DNA of 64,000 bases. Origin: Coffea arabica. Its lineage: Eukaryota; Streptophyta; Magnoliopsida; Gentianales; Rubiaceae. Positions 47,270 through 61,092 of this stretch are shown piece after piece. The DNA lies in assembly GCF_036785885.1 (NCBI RefSeq), contig NC_092320.1, positions 21,701,557 through 21,765,556 of the forward strand, in the 5' to 3' direction. Position 1 is the first letter of the stretch; every line of letters begins with the position of its first letter. A model generated the notes under the pieces. That model made no database searches and was not told where the DNA came from. It was given only the letters and a program-made list of their open reading frames with translations. The position numbers and the translations under genes are program-made.

Positions 47270-48250
47270 TTTTGGGATAATTTCACAAACCTCCCCTGAG
47301 GTTTTTAATGATTACAGAGAACTCCCCTCAGGTTTTAAAAATTACATATACCTCCCCTATTTTTACTTTTTAGTAACAATATAGGTCCAACAATATATAT
47401 TTTCTCACAAAATTCCTAAATTGCCCTTTAAACTAAGAAAAATATAGTATACTCAATTATTTTCTTCAACACTTTGCACAAATCAATAAACCTAATTCCT
47501 AGCAAGCATAAGTTTTAAAACCAAATAGTCATCCAAAGGATCTCAAATTACTTGTACAGTATCAATACTTGCTACGTAAAAAAAAAACACACAGAAAAAC
47601 CCCATTGACAATCAATTTTATACCCCAAAATTAAATATCAATGCTCAAATACCTTTTCAATATAATTTAATCTGACTTAGAACCGCTATTACAACCCTTC
47701 TATGGTTTTAAAAATATTAATATCTCAAAAAATAGAGAATAAATTCTACCTCCACAATAAAATCATAATAAAAAATTTATAATCCAATGAAAGAAATCGC
47801 TATGTAATTATTGACATTTTATAAAAAAATTTTTGACAACAAACAAAATATGATAAATTCAACATCTTTAGTTCTTCTTTCTATTTTAATCATCAATTTC
47901 ATTATTTATTTCTTTGTCACTGTGAGTCTCTCCATTTCCTTCTAATTTGACACATAATCTACTCACTTTGTTGATTTTATAATTTCAATTTGCTAATATC
48001 CACAAAATTAAAGATAATAAAAAGAGGTTATATTAACTAAAAAAGTGAGAAGTGAAAAAGACAAGAGACAGGAAAATAGATTTTTTTTGGGTTTTGTAAA
48101 TTTATCGCCTTAAATTTAAAAGTTTCTACCAAGTGGAGGGTATTATAGGTATTTTACTATACCAAGGGAGGTAAGTGTAATTTTCTAAACCTGAGGGAAG
48201 CCGAGTGAAATTGTCAGAAATCTCAAGGGAGGTTTCTGAAATTATCCCTT
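47270..48250. mobile_element. Non-autonomous terminal-inverted-repeat element, about 0.98 kb
   Basis: The left end GGGATAATTTCACAAACCTC and right end GAGGTTTCTGAAATTATCCC are near-perfect inverted repeats. Both arms continue with sub-repeats of the type CCTCCCTTGAGGTTT and AATTACATTTACCTCCC. The interior is very AT-rich with no transposase. T runs at both borders hide the target duplication. Related arm sequence recurs at about 55611-55760 and 57670-58370. Confidence 0.82.
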
Positions 48251-49871
48251 TTTTTTTTTTGAACGAATAGCCCATATATGTTAGATAGATTTTTTGAAAT
48301 GGTAATCCTTATACATAATATTGTATGCTCACATTTCTTATTCCTTTATTACTTTTAGTCACCTTTTCACTTAAATTTGACATTTTTAAAAAATTAAAAC
48401 TTAGACCCTTTAAGTTAATGAAAGTTAGAGGGGTGATGGGATGTGTCAGGGATAACTAGTAGAGACAAAGAATCTTAAAAAATATATAGGAAAAAAAAGA
48501 AAAACTTCTTGCAGGCTAAGAATAATTTTAAGTTGCCAAGAGATTTTCAATGCCTTACAGTTTCTGCATGTTGGTTTCCTTTTTAACGATTATCAGTAAG
48601 AGATATTTAAGAAGAATTTTTATTGGCACCTAAAATGTATACCAGGCATTTCACAAGCAGGGTTACCTATTAAAAATGAAGTCCAATCTGAAAAAACATA
48701 AGACAATACAATTCATATTGGATTAATCTTTTTGTTCATTTTCAGTGTAGAAATTTTTTTACATTGATAACTTCAGTGCATGACGCGTTTTTTTTTTCTT
48801 CAAATTTTTAAAAATTCCCCATTTACATGTTCAGCATGCACTCAAGTTTATTACTGTAAAAAGATTTCTACACTGATATTGTAAAGGAAGATATCCTTTA
48901 TTATATTGTAAAAGAAAAAATCAAAACAAGCGAAACACACTTTATATAAACTCCAAACATATTCTTTTAACACCGGAGATTTTTGTCCATGTCCAATAGC
49001 CCAATCCATCAAGCACAGTTGTACTGACCAGACGAATCCTGCCATATTCAGTAAAAAAACAAACATGAATATTACAACTCCACGTTACATAAATAATGTT
49101 AAACATTGGAATTTCCAAATCAATTTTCACTAGAAATATATAGTTCAAGTTTACTTTTTGGCTTCTCCCATATGAAAAATTCAATTTTACACATATGTGG
49201 AGGTTGAAGGTTTCAGAATCTGCATCAAAAAGCCTGTAACGCATATGATTAAATATCAACAGTGCGAGTTATTTGCTAACAAATAGAAATAAGAAAGATC
49301 ATACAATAGCAAATAGGGAGGGGTTAAATCCACACATCTTCTTTCCAAATTCACACTTCTAATGCATTGATGACTAATACTATCCGTACTAAAGTTTATA
49401 TAAGGTGTGGAGTTAGAAAGATAGGATGTGAATTCGTCTTTCCTTTGGCAAAAATGGTAAGCAAAATCAGAAGTAAAAAAGAATCAAAAGCAGCAGTTTC
49501 CTATTATTCATATTTATGCAAACTAGCACAAATGTAAATCAAACTATAGTTCATTGGAAGTGTACAATAGAACGTGTATATGAGGTGAAAAACTGTTTAA
49601 GGCCTACCTAAACATTTGAACATATAAAAACCATATCAAATTGTGTACATCTGCATTCGATGTAATATTGCTCTATGCAGAATCAGATTCAATTATAGGG
49701 AGTAATATTATTCATTGATCGATTCATATAGATCAGAAGCACACATATTGCATATTGAAATTTAATCCTCCATTCTCCTCCCCTCCCAAAAAAAAAAAAC
49801 AAAAAAACAAAAAAATCCCCTCCCAACAAAAACAAAAGAAAAAGGGAAAAGACACTAAAATCTATGTACCT
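48251..49871 (-). other. Non-coding region downstream of the NLR, with possible 3' UTR exons
   Basis: A donor AAG|GTACAT directly follows the NLR stop at 49872. An acceptor-like TATGGCAG near 49040 on the minus strand precedes a more GC-balanced stretch, so spliced 3' UTR exons are possible. The open frames 48851-49066 and 48942-49259 (minus) have no recognisable domain. Confidence 0.4.
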
Positions 49872-52800
49872 TCAACTTTTCCATCTGTTCTCGACCAGCC
49901 TGCGGAACCCAAATATCTCTGATGTGGTAAAGAAGCTGAGCTCTCTATCCTGTAAAATATACTCAGAAACAAAAATCTGAAACGTAAACTCTCAACTCTT
50001 TGGGAGACTAAACCAATAGACAAGATTAAAGGGTCAGAAAGAATAAGGATATACATATATTTGTACCTTTAAATCCACAGGAATATATGTATTCTCTGTT
50101 ACTTTCACTTTCTTAAGTAATGGTGCATCCCACTTTCCAGAACACAATTTCTTCAACTCCGGGCAACCCCATATTTCCAATTGAGTCAGTGAGGGAAATT
50201 TCAAGTCACAATCCTCGCGGTGGCTACCACTGAAGCTGCCAAGATTTTGGAGATTAACAAAACTTAATGAGCTCAGTTTGGGAAACACAAATTCTTTATT
50301 GGTTCTTTCCAACGCAATTTCTCTGTGATTTCCAACACCATCTTCTTGACTGATCTCTTCATCTTCCTCACCTATAACTCCATGCATTTCGTCGCAACAA
50401 CCAATTACTAGTACCTCAAGGCTTACAAGCATGTTAGCCACACAAGGAGGATAAAACAAACATTGTAATAATCTGCAATGCCACACTTTCAGATTCCTTA
50501 AGTTCCGGAAAACTTGAACCCCTGTAGGGAAATTCCTCCAAATATGAGTTAATCCTGAGGATCTTAATGTCAGGGACTCTAGTTTGGGAAGAATTGCAAG
50601 TTCCTCATGGGATTGCCTAGGAACTTTCAGCCCCTCAAATTCAAAGAGTGATTTCATCCTGTCACATCCATGAGCTTCAAGTCTCTGCAGATTTTGTAAT
50701 ATTATCACTCCATCAGCTTTGGCAATCCATCGAACCTGACAGTCCTCCAACCGCAAAAATTTCAAGTTCTCCAGAGACTGACTTGGCATTTCACCTCCTA
50801 TTATTAGTTGCACGTCACTCGTGTTCGGTCCAAACTCGAGTTCTTCCAAGCTAGCAAGTGAAACCTGGAAAATTTGGTAATTGTCACGTAAAGCTTATGT
50901 GGATTGCAAAATGCAACTAAAACATGCATGGGATATCAAATATGTTTGTGTATGTATGTACATTTGTAGTCACCATTGATATTCATTATATATACGTGTG
51001 TGTATATATGTATGTGCTGTCCGTGTGTGGTGTGTGGCAAAAAACCATCAAAATTTGTCCATTATCGCTGGCTGGGTCTAGATTTAGTTTTCCAGCGATT
51101 TATGTCATTAATCTAAGTTCATCTCAAAGCTTGAAATGTATGCACCACATGTATTTCAAAACTTCGGTTAAAGTTTTAATTAGTTGAATCATTGTAAATG
51201 GCTTGAAGGAAAGGTGAATCCATAGGATATTGATATTCATCATGATTCGGCTCTTACTAGCACTAAACGATTCTTCTACACAAAACATATTTTTAGCTAA
51301 CTAGTTCAAGTGCTAGAATATGCCTAATGAAACAATTTTGAGTTGTTAAATTAACAGGTTCTGAGATAAAGTGCTTGCTTGACAGAAAAGAAGTATATAG
51401 AGTATATCATATAAGTACAGAGAGAGAGAGAGAACCTGGTGGAAAAAAGCATCAGCTGCATCATCTTTGGACCCAAAACCCATTAAGTTGGTGTGTTTGT
51501 GGACTAAAACTTTGAGTTGGGGTAGCTCAAGCACTTCCTTCTTCTTACTTTCTTCCCTCATAACAATATTCTCCAACTCCTTGCAGTTTTCAGTCGTTAA
51601 ACTTTGGAGTTTGACTAGACATTTCAATACTGATTGTGAGAATAGAATTGTAATTTGATCACAATAAGTGACCTCAATAACACTGAGGTTGCAAAGCGAT
51701 GGAGGTTCAATCGGCCCCATCCACAAGTACTTTATTGTATCTACAGTTTGGAGTTTCACCTCTTGAAGTTGACTGAAGCACCGAGGTGGAAGATTTCCAC
51801 GACATATTTCTTGCAAACTGCATTCCACAATATTCATACAAACCAAATCTCCAAAAACATGTGGAGCAACTAGGTTGGTGGTGGAATCAACAAGGCATTG
51901 GCATACTCCAGACACTAGTTGAAGCCTTTTCAAATTGGCAAATCCATCTTTATCCAAGTCACTCACAAGATTCCTCAAGCTTGACACATCATAAAGGTCC
52001 AAAGTGAGATTCTCAGCTCTCTTGACAATGCTGGTAACTGCAGGATCCAATGCTTGTTTTAACTGTTCATCCTGAGACAAATGAAGTTCGAAAGTCCTCC
52101 CAAATTGAAAGTCCCTACTGAGATCTCTCCAGCCCATATTATAAGCAGCTCCTTCAATGAGGAATCTTGACAACCTCTGAGCGGGAAATCCATGCAATAA
52201 TTGGAGTAGGAGGTTAAGGTCATATACATGAATTTGGAGGCATTCAAGGTTGGAGAGTGATATGATCTCTTTAATGCATTCTCTTTCTTCTTCTTTATCT
52301 CTCCCCAGGTGCAGATGATAATCAGGTGCCAAATACAATTCTTCTAGTTTCTTCAAGCTTGACAGGATACCACGAGGCAAAGGTTGGAGGCTACGTCTAA
52401 CCCTCAAGTCCAACAACTTTAAGTTACTCATCTGAGCAATTTTCCTTGGAAACTGATCGTCTTCAAGTGCGGACTGAAAGAAGCTCAAAATTTCCAACTG
52501 CGTCATATACCCAATCATTGATGAAGTTCCAGTGCGCAATGTGCAACCATCCAGGCACAGTGTGCGAATGCTCGCTAAATTTTGGGCAGGCCATAATACT
52601 GTAAATTCAATGTATGCGTTGTTAATTTCCATGACCCTCAGAACTTCCATTCCCACGAAAGAATCTATTGATAGGTACAAAGTGTTTGATTGGAATACCA
52701 GACGCAACAGCTTAAGCCATGGACTCTTCTTGCCAAATGGAAGTAGTTGAACTGTGTAATCTTTCACTGTTAGAGAAATGGCCGTGTAAGGATGCCGTTC

Positions 52801-54306
52801 TTCAACTCTAGCATTCCTTACCAAAAATACATGCTCGCCTTTTGATGCAATTGACAAGCAAACATCTCGCACGACATTGTGCAATTTCACAGAGTCTTTT
52901 TGTTCGCCATCACTCACCAACAAATAGTACTTTTTGAGCTCATTAATAAGCATGTGTACTCTGTCTCTTGCATCTCCCAATGTCTCTCTATCCTGAAACA
53001 ATTGTAACCCTTTCCCATACCTAACCAAACATTCAAGTGGAATACTATAATCTTCTGGAAACAAACTGCAAAGCAAAAGTAACGACTTAGCTTCAACACT
53101 TTCCAAATGATCATAGCTCCACTTAATGCTTGAAAACACCAAATCTTGAACTCCTTCTATGTCTCTCATTGTGTACTTCTTTAGCTGTCGAAGGGCAATA
53201 TTCCAGGATTCTGGTGTTGTGTGGTTACTCTTGAATGCCTTGGCAACAACAATGATTGCAAGAGGTAAACCTTTGCATTCGTCTGCAACCTGGTTTGAAA
53301 CATCACTCAAAGTGGAATCATCAGAAATTCCGACAACCTCTTTAAAAAGATGCCGAGCTTCTTCCTTCGGCAAGGCACCGACCTCAAAAATTTCAGCTCC
53401 CATTCTACTACAGACATGAGAAAGGCGAGATGTCAATAGAACTTTCAAGCCCTTGCGTTCACCTCTAACAGGTATTCCTAGACTCTTAAAATCAACTTCT
53501 TCCTGAACATCATCCAATATAACAAGAATTCTCTTTTCACCATTGCTTAATCTCGTATACATTCTTTCAGCTCTCACGCGATCAGTTTCCTCAGAAATTT
53601 TCAATCCTAACTGCTCGGCAAGTTGGTCTTGAACAGTTCTTGTGTTTGGAATTTGAGACAAATTTGCTTTGGCAACTTCATCAAACAACTTTTCAAACTT
53701 AACTTGGTCTGCGATTTGCTCTGCCAAAAAAGTCTTGCCCACACCAGGCATACCACAAATCGCGACTAGGCTTGTTTTATCTTGCTTTAGAGCTTCTATC
53801 ACTTCCTTCTTCTTTAACATCTGACTAACTAGGCCTTCCTTGGAGGATTGGGTCTGTTCACTAAAAGGCATCTTCCCTAATGGAGATATGTACCCAACTT
53901 GATCAAACTTCCCCTCTCCTATAAGTTTCTGAGCAACATCTGTTTTTTTTGCAGCACGTCGGCCTAGCAAATAACATGACTTCAAATTTGGAAGCCTAAC
54001 GATATTAAAGCAATTCACTTCAACACTCTCCATACCCTGAGAAATAGTATATGCCTCTTTCTTTAGATCATCTACATTTTTCATCCAATCAGTAACAGTT
54101 GGTTTAATTTTTTCAGCATTATTTTCTGCTGCATCTATCAATCGCTGAACTTCAGCTTGTTGCAGCCCAAGTCCGTTGATCTCATTGCTCAGAGTTTGAA
54201 CGTTGCTCTTGTAGAAAATTAAATATTTGAATTGGCGCAAAATTGGGTTAACACACTTCTCTACAAATGGCCCCACAATGGAAAGAGCAACATCTTGGAT
54301 GGCCAT
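49872..54306 (-). CDS. CC-NBS-LRR disease resistance protein (RPS2/RPS5-like CNL)
   Basis: Three minus-strand exons: 54306-51436, 50864-50067 and 49949-49872 (1248 aa), with both junctions in phase 0. Residues 1 to about 165 form the coiled-coil part. The NB-ARC follows: P-loop GMPGVGKT (185-192), kinase-2 LVILDDV (261-267), RNBS-B LKVLLTSR (287-294), GLPLA (346-350), RNBS-D LCSLFPEDY (412-420), and an MHD-position motif reading LHN (KLHNVVRDV, 474-482). Degenerate leucine-rich repeats occupy the rest, including the whole second exon. Such proteins are cytoplasmic or membrane-associated immune receptors that switch from ADP to ATP on sensing pathogen effectors. The frame is intact. The last exon (25 codons) is the least certain; reading through the second donor instead would add 11 codons and stop at 50034. 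Confidence 0.9.
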
Positions 54307-57300
54307 TACTACAATAGTTCATCTGCTCAAATGCCTATAACTATGTTATTTGGGAAAAAAGGGATCTAATAAAATGCATGAACAACAAGAAAAAACTTCA
54401 TGGATATACAAATGAGGCAAGAAACAATGCATAAGATCGAAAAGAAAAAATGTCAGGCCGTTGACTAAGTTTAATGAAATGTGTTTGGGAAAAGCAAAAC
54501 GTAAGGTATACTTGTACTATTTAAATTGTTCTGACCAACAAATATGTTTTGCATAATTTTGTTTTCAATTTATGTAGAGCTAGTTTAGAAAATAGGTGAT
54601 GTAGAGTATGGTATTTTCACAGGTTTGACAAAAAATAAATCTTAATATGCTTAATAACTGATGAAATTTTGTGAAGATTGAATTCTTAGGGACAAAAATA
54701 CCATTGTAGCAAATATGTTAGTCTTTGTTAAAAAAAAGTGTCTATATGAAAAGAAAACTGAAAAGGCTATTTTGATAAATTTATTAATGCTTATATATAT
54801 AAATGGTTTTAGGAGGATTATTAAGCTCAAACTGCCAAATTCTTTTACTTATTTTCTCAGAGTGCTGAAACTGTAAATCACTTTAAAACATTTCGAGTCT
54901 TCTGAGTAAATGATTATTAATTTATGAGAATCTTAATGTTAATGAAATTATGATGAACATGAGGTAGCTCAAGAAATTTATAAGTCCTAAGAAGAAAATC
55001 CTGAAGCTGGCATAAAGCAAATGAGTTAAAAATCTCATTATAGGAAAAGTGCAAGTAAAATCACTGTAGCCCTAGAATTTGGAAATGCTTTAGGGCTATT
55101 AGACATGGAAATGAATTGAATTATCTGATAGAAGAAAAAAAAATAACAATGAATTCTTTTAGTCTAATCTACAAGTACACATTGTAGAAATGATGCTTGG
55201 TAAAAATGGTAAATATTATATTGGAAACTAACTACCAGTTGCTTTCTCGCGGTCGCAGCATATTGTAAAAACAATAGAAAAGCTCTGCATGAATTTTTTC
55301 ATAACTTCTAGATCGCAAAACTACTCCTTAAAAAACTCTCGTTGCAATTTTTCATGATCTTAATTTCTTATAAACAGTTAAATTATGTTCATCATTGTAT
55401 TGGTTGGTTTGCATTTATTTCAACGTTATTAAATAACTAGCAAGCTATAAAAATTTTGATGTATAAAGACATAAGATAAAAGGTCCAGTGATCAAGAGAG
55501 AATTTTTAAAATTCTACCAATTGTCAGATTTACAGTTGGAATCATGATTCCCTGGCAATTAGGTATGGAAACCGTGTGAAGAGAGGAGGGAGAATTATTT
55601 TTTTTAAAAAAAAAAGGGTTAATTACATTTACCTCCCTTGAGGTTTAGCCAAATTACTAGACAAACCTTGAGATTTTGCTAAATAACAGTCTCACCCCTT
55701 GACTTTACAAATGTTTATCCAAAAACCCACTGACGTCTAAAGCCATTAGAGATGCATTTGATGTTCGGAAAAATATATCGTGCAAGCCAAAGATGCCCTT
55801 ACAAAGGCACGTGCGGTCACCTGCCTATTTTTGGTTTCGCAAATACCCTTTTGGCATCTTTTACGCACAAAAATGTGTCAAAATGCCTTTGGAGTTCAAG
55901 AATATCGATCATCTCTCTCAATCCCAGTGCTCAACCCAGGCAGTTAAAAAAGTGACAGATTGAACCCCATATTAAATCTACAGATTGAAAGTGGAATTTC
56001 TACAAACTTCCTTTCTTCAATCAACCCTCAAGTGTCTAGATCTTAGTTCACAATTTCATACCCAAAAAAATGAATGCCTAAATTACACAAAGCAAAAATC
56101 ACTTCGTCTTATTCCCAATCAAATTTCCTTCCAAAATATTATAAACTTCAAAAGTATGTACCATCTGATTGCATGCAAAAGTCAAATGACCAAAACAAAA
56201 AGAAAATTATGAGGCATAGAACCTGAATAGTAGTGGAGGAAAAAAAAACCTTCAATGCAACAAGGACTAAAAATTTACCTGTAGAGTATTATTTGTTCGA
56301 TGCACAAATCTGTAAGAGAAAAACCAAACACAAGAGCATACAAATTTAAAATAAAAAATTAGACATCACGAATAGAAGAAAATTTAAAGAAGCATAATAA
56401 AGCATGAATTTCTGGACATGTAAAGTAGATCTTACATTGGAGAGAAAGTAGAAGGGAAAAGTAAGATATAAGAACTATAAGACCAAATCAAGAAAATCAG
56501 CTTTGGTAGTCAGAAAGTCTACTATGATTGAGTAGACTTTCATTTGCAGGATACTAGGAACTAAGAAATTTAGTGGGCTTTTTGAAAAAAAAAATTGGTA
56601 GGCCTTAATATGCCTTAACTGCTACAAAAATTCTTTTTGTATCGTTAAAAAAAAAACTGATAAGCATTGTGTCCTTTTACATTCCCGAAACAAAAAATTT
56701 TCCATGTAAAGGGTCAAAAACACTAATTTAGAAAAATGCCTACATACCCAAGTGGTACATTGTGCCCCAAAAGACTCGAATGCAGTTGCAAAGTCAGGAT
56801 TATGGGGAGAGTTAACATTACTAACTCGGCATAAATGTTGGTTTGAAATGTTTAGGAAAAGAATCTCTAAAATATACCTTTTATTAGTTTTCTTGTTCTA
56901 CACATGAATATCACATAAATGTAGAATGAAGTACTTAATTTTGAAAGTTGACTGATCAATAATGAAAATTAAAATAAAATATTTAATTGAAAGGCATGTT
57001 CAATTTAGCTAGTAAGAGATTTTTTTAAGACAATAACAAAATTTCAACAATGCAATACTAAAACAATTAATAAGAAATAAGTTCAAAAATATTGAAAGAT
57101 GAATAAAAGTTCAAAATTTTCATAAGGCAAAAGCTACGTGAAGGAATAGAAGTCTGTCAAAATTTTATGGGGAGAGGGAGGGGGCTGCAAAGGATAGATT
57201 TTAATAAAAATTACTAAAATTTCCTAGGAGCTAAAAAGAAAATTTCAAACTTAGGGGGCGGTTACCCCCTACCCCCTCCGCCCCTGCTCAAATGACTCTC

Positions 57301-57669
57301 AAATGATTAAAAAGCCTTCAAAACAAGGAATTGAAACCTAGCGAATGGTAACCTAATGACCACTTTATATATATATATATATAGGAATCAATTTGGAGTG
57401 AATTGAAACTTGGAAAGAAAAAAAATTGCTTCTCTACCAAATTAATTTTCTATCGAACTCTACTAGCAGAAAATTATCTTTTTCCTATACTCATATCCTT
57501 ACTTTCCCAATGATCTTCTCATGGCTCATTTAAAAAAAAAGTGTGTATGTACTTAATGGTTATTATTGTAGTACGGATTATTACCATGGATGTTTACATA
57601 TTTTATCATGATCGGCATGAGTTGATTGAAGTAGAAGAACATTCATTTGATCGAATCTACCTCTTTTTA
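54307..57669. other. Upstream region of the NLR gene, non-coding
   Basis: AT-rich promoter-side DNA. At 55611-55760 there is a one-sided piece of the CCTCCCTTGAGGTTT repeat family. At 57160-57293 a stretch ends CCGCCCCTG, resembling a hAT-type terminal repeat without a found partner. A (TA)n run lies at 57367-57382. The open frames at 55752-55955 and 55985-56212 have no domain. Confidence 0.45.
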
Positions 57670-58370
57670 ATGAAGTTTAACATAATTTAAAAAACCCTTC
57701 AGGTTTTTTAAAATTTCACCTATCACCCATCTAATTTTGAGAATTGCACTGACATTCCTTTGGGGTTTTTGATAACAAATCTACCCCTATTAGAAAAAGT
57801 GACTAAAAAAGTTGAAAGTAAATTATGGTAACAATTATTATTCCGAAATTATACTTGGAGTTGGAGCCCACAGGAATATATGTCGACTAATTTATTTTAA
57901 AAAATGAAATAAAAAAGGAAGAGAAAGTGGAAACTGATCCCACACTTTTAGTAGATTAAGTCTCAACTGTTAAAGGCCAATATATGACCGTTGCTAGTCC
58001 AATATTCAGTTTAGGAACGAGATAAAAAGACTGGTGATGGACCACGAAGGGGTAGCTGTGGTCATAAAGCAAGAATAAGAATTCCAAAAGCCAAAACAAT
58101 CCTTACTTTTTTTCTTTAAAGTGCAACTTCTTCCAATGGAGATCGTTTTAGTACAACAAATAAAAAAAAAGGGTAGAGATATCTTGCAAAATCACTTCTA
58201 TTTGAAGAACTTGTTTCTCTAAGTGTATTAAAATAATTCGGGCCTTCTGATTATGACACTTTGTCACATTAGATTGAGAAGGGAGGTCAATGTAATTTTC
58301 AGAATTAGAGGGGTATTAGATGAAAATGTTAGAAATCTTAATGGAGATCAATGAAATTATTTCTTGTTAA
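57670..58370. mobile_element. Diverged member of the CCTCCC-type inverted-repeat family
   Basis: The left side (TTTAACATAATTTAAAAAACCCTTCAGG) and right side (AATCTTAATGGAGATCAATGAAATTATTT, preceded by GGGAGGTCAATGTAATTTTC) resemble the arms of the 47270-48250 element but with many changes. Non-coding interior. Confidence 0.5.
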
Positions 58371-58769
58371 AAACCTTTTCATTTTAATGTCAATGGGTAA
58401 GTAATGATGAAAACACATACGTAAGTAAGGGTGTATATGTGAGCATGCCCGTATGTACACAAAAACTTAAAAAAAAGTTCTTGGTTCTACATTGAAAGAC
58501 CGGATATAATACAATTGTGCATGTACTCAAACCTAAACAAATCCATTAGTTTAAAAGAAATGGTGAAAATGTGGGATTTAATGACTTCAACAGACAAATC
58601 AATTAGTTTCTACTCATCAATTGATCAAAAGCATCCAAAAAAATTGAATCATTTTTATCGACCTAATAGATTTAGAAGCGTGTAAAACAATGTTGTGATG
58701 GCTTGATAGATGAACCAAAGGAGAGATTGAAAGATATAAACACAGACCTCTTTTTGTTTGGTTGATCGA

Positions 58770-60900
58770 AAACTTTCACACAGAGAATTGCTGAGAGATA
58801 TAAGTGCAGTAGTGAGTAGGTAAAATGATGGACAACGAATTTGTAGGTGAGATGGTTAAGAAACTACAGTGAACATCTGGGCAATTTATAGGGGACGGAT
58901 ATGGTACCTTGCTTGTAGCTGGAAAAGGGAATCCCATTTTTGGTAAGTAGTTACTGCACTATATTTTATGTTCCTTGAATTGGTACCCACCACTTTTATT
59001 CTTTTCCCTATCACTTTTACTGTTGCAAGGGAAATGAAGTTCCACAACGAATATTATGGAGACAAGTCAAGAATCAATGCCTCAAAAAGTAATATTCAAA
59101 ACACTGTGGTGAAGCAAAGAATGCTTCTGGCAATTTCGTTAGCCCCACAATCGCTAGATCTCATTCTAAAAGATGAATGTTGAATATGCAAAAGGCAAAC
59201 TTGGAGTTAACAGGTGAAAGACAGGATCTTACTTGGTATATTCACTGTTCAACATATCCACGTCTAATATGTAAAACATACACCAGTAGAACTAAAGTTC
59301 AGGATTTGGATGGACAAAAATATTTATAAGGATGTACACTTAAGGGGCACTCTTATATTTTTTAAATTTTGAGGAGCTAAATCTAATGCTTAAAAGGAAA
59401 TAAGTGAAATCTTTTAGTATTTTATGGGGATATAGAAGGACTTTTAAAATCTTGGGAGGGCAAAACCTAATTTCGACAAAGATATATGTGATGTATTAAC
59501 AATTTTTTGAGAATATAAAAGAATTTTTGAAACCTTGGGGAAGGTATGGTTGTGTCATGTCTGGTTCCGCTTACTTGTTGTATTTGCTATAATATCTAGT
59601 GTACATTAGACTACATTATTGTACTAAATATATGTAAACTATTTTAGTCGTGTATATTGTATTCCAACATTTTTACAGATAAATATGATATGATTGTCCA
59701 TCAAATAATATAATAAAAATAATAATTGTACCAAATTGAATTAAAACATAATTGTACCCATGCCAAATCCCGTTTGTCCAACCCTCAAGTCAAAATGTTG
59801 TTTATGTTTAAGTAAAGTTTAGATTTACATGGGCATGCCATGAATCTATCTTACAAAAGCCCAATTCAAACCAATCTGATATTTTATGTGTTTGAATCAA
59901 AATTTTTAAACCTATACCATATTCATCCTCAAATTTTTAAAGCTTAGTTGCATTAAACGTTAGTGATATAGTAGCTACGCCTTATAATGTTTTATTACCT
60001 TACAAAATTTTTTGTTAAGTAGTTGAGAAACTACAATGAGAATTAAGGCAAATTTATAGGGCACAGAAGATGCTTTCTAGTATAACTGAGAATAGAAATT
60101 CCCGCATAACACTCTTATCCTATTGCCTTCAGAATGTTAATCATCACTTCTATCTTTTTCTTATCACTCTTACTTTTCTACGGGAAATGATGTTCTATAA
60201 CAGGATCGGGATAGGTATGGTTAGCCTCAGATGCGATTCGTATTATTGTGACTCTTTTCATGATTTAGTGTAAACTCACAAAACTTTGTTGGATCGATAT
60301 TGATTACAGTAAAATTATGTGAGTGCGTGTCAAATTATGCAATAAAATAAAGTTAATTGAGTGCACACTAAATCATAAAAAGAGTACGATAACTGCACCT
60401 AAAACCAACCGTGCGTGCCCCAAATGCTTCCATAACCCTGAATCCACTAGACTAGTTGAATAATTTTTTAAATTGAAACCATGGATTCAAAATAGTTAAT
60501 CCAAAATTATTAATAACTTAATGAGCCTTATATTATACATCAACCTAAGGGGCCGTTACATACCAACACATTACTCCTTTCCCCACAGATGTGGGACTCC
60601 TGGTTGGGGCCCGGGGTACTACAAATGTAATAAATTTAATGGTACAAGTCAAGAATCCGAAGCTTCGAAAAGAATAATCTCAAAACAATCTCGTGGAGCA
60701 AAGAATGCTTCCAGCCAATTTCGTTAGCCCCACAATTGCTAGATCTCATCCGACAAAAGAATATTGAAGTTGCCATTAGGCCAAAAAAAAAAAATCATCT
60801 AGTGGTGCCAAGTATTCTTCTGCCCAATTTGTTAGCCCCACGATTGCTAGATCTCATTCCATAAAAGAAAATAAAGATGCAAAACAAAAATTTGAAGTTA
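58770..60900. repeat. Cluster of diverged copies of one non-coding segment
   Basis: A segment at about 58800-59215 (containing GCAAAGAATGCTTCTGGCAA and TTCGTTAGCCCCACAATCGC) is partly repeated at about 60010-60230 (its left half, AGAAACTACAATGAGAATTA), at 60645-60775 (right half) and again at 60805-60900 (GTTAGCCCCACGATTGCTAG). All are in direct orientation and none encodes a recognisable protein. Probably fragments of a duplicated promoter-side or transposon segment. Confidence 0.65.
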
Positions 60901-61092
60901 ACATGCGAAATTATTGAATATATTTGTTCAAATACAACCATACCCCAGTCAAATAGTTGTGTATATTTTAATATAGGTTTAATGGTGTAGTGTGTACTAT
61001 TAGAAGGAAGTGCTCGGATATATAGAACCAAACCAAGGAAGAAAAGAAGAGAATTAAGAAATTGAAGAAAAGTTGAGAAATCAGGTTTCTAC

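Noticed and set aside
51467..53419. Several + strand open frames opposite the NLR
   Set aside because: Antisense shadows of the long NLR exon.
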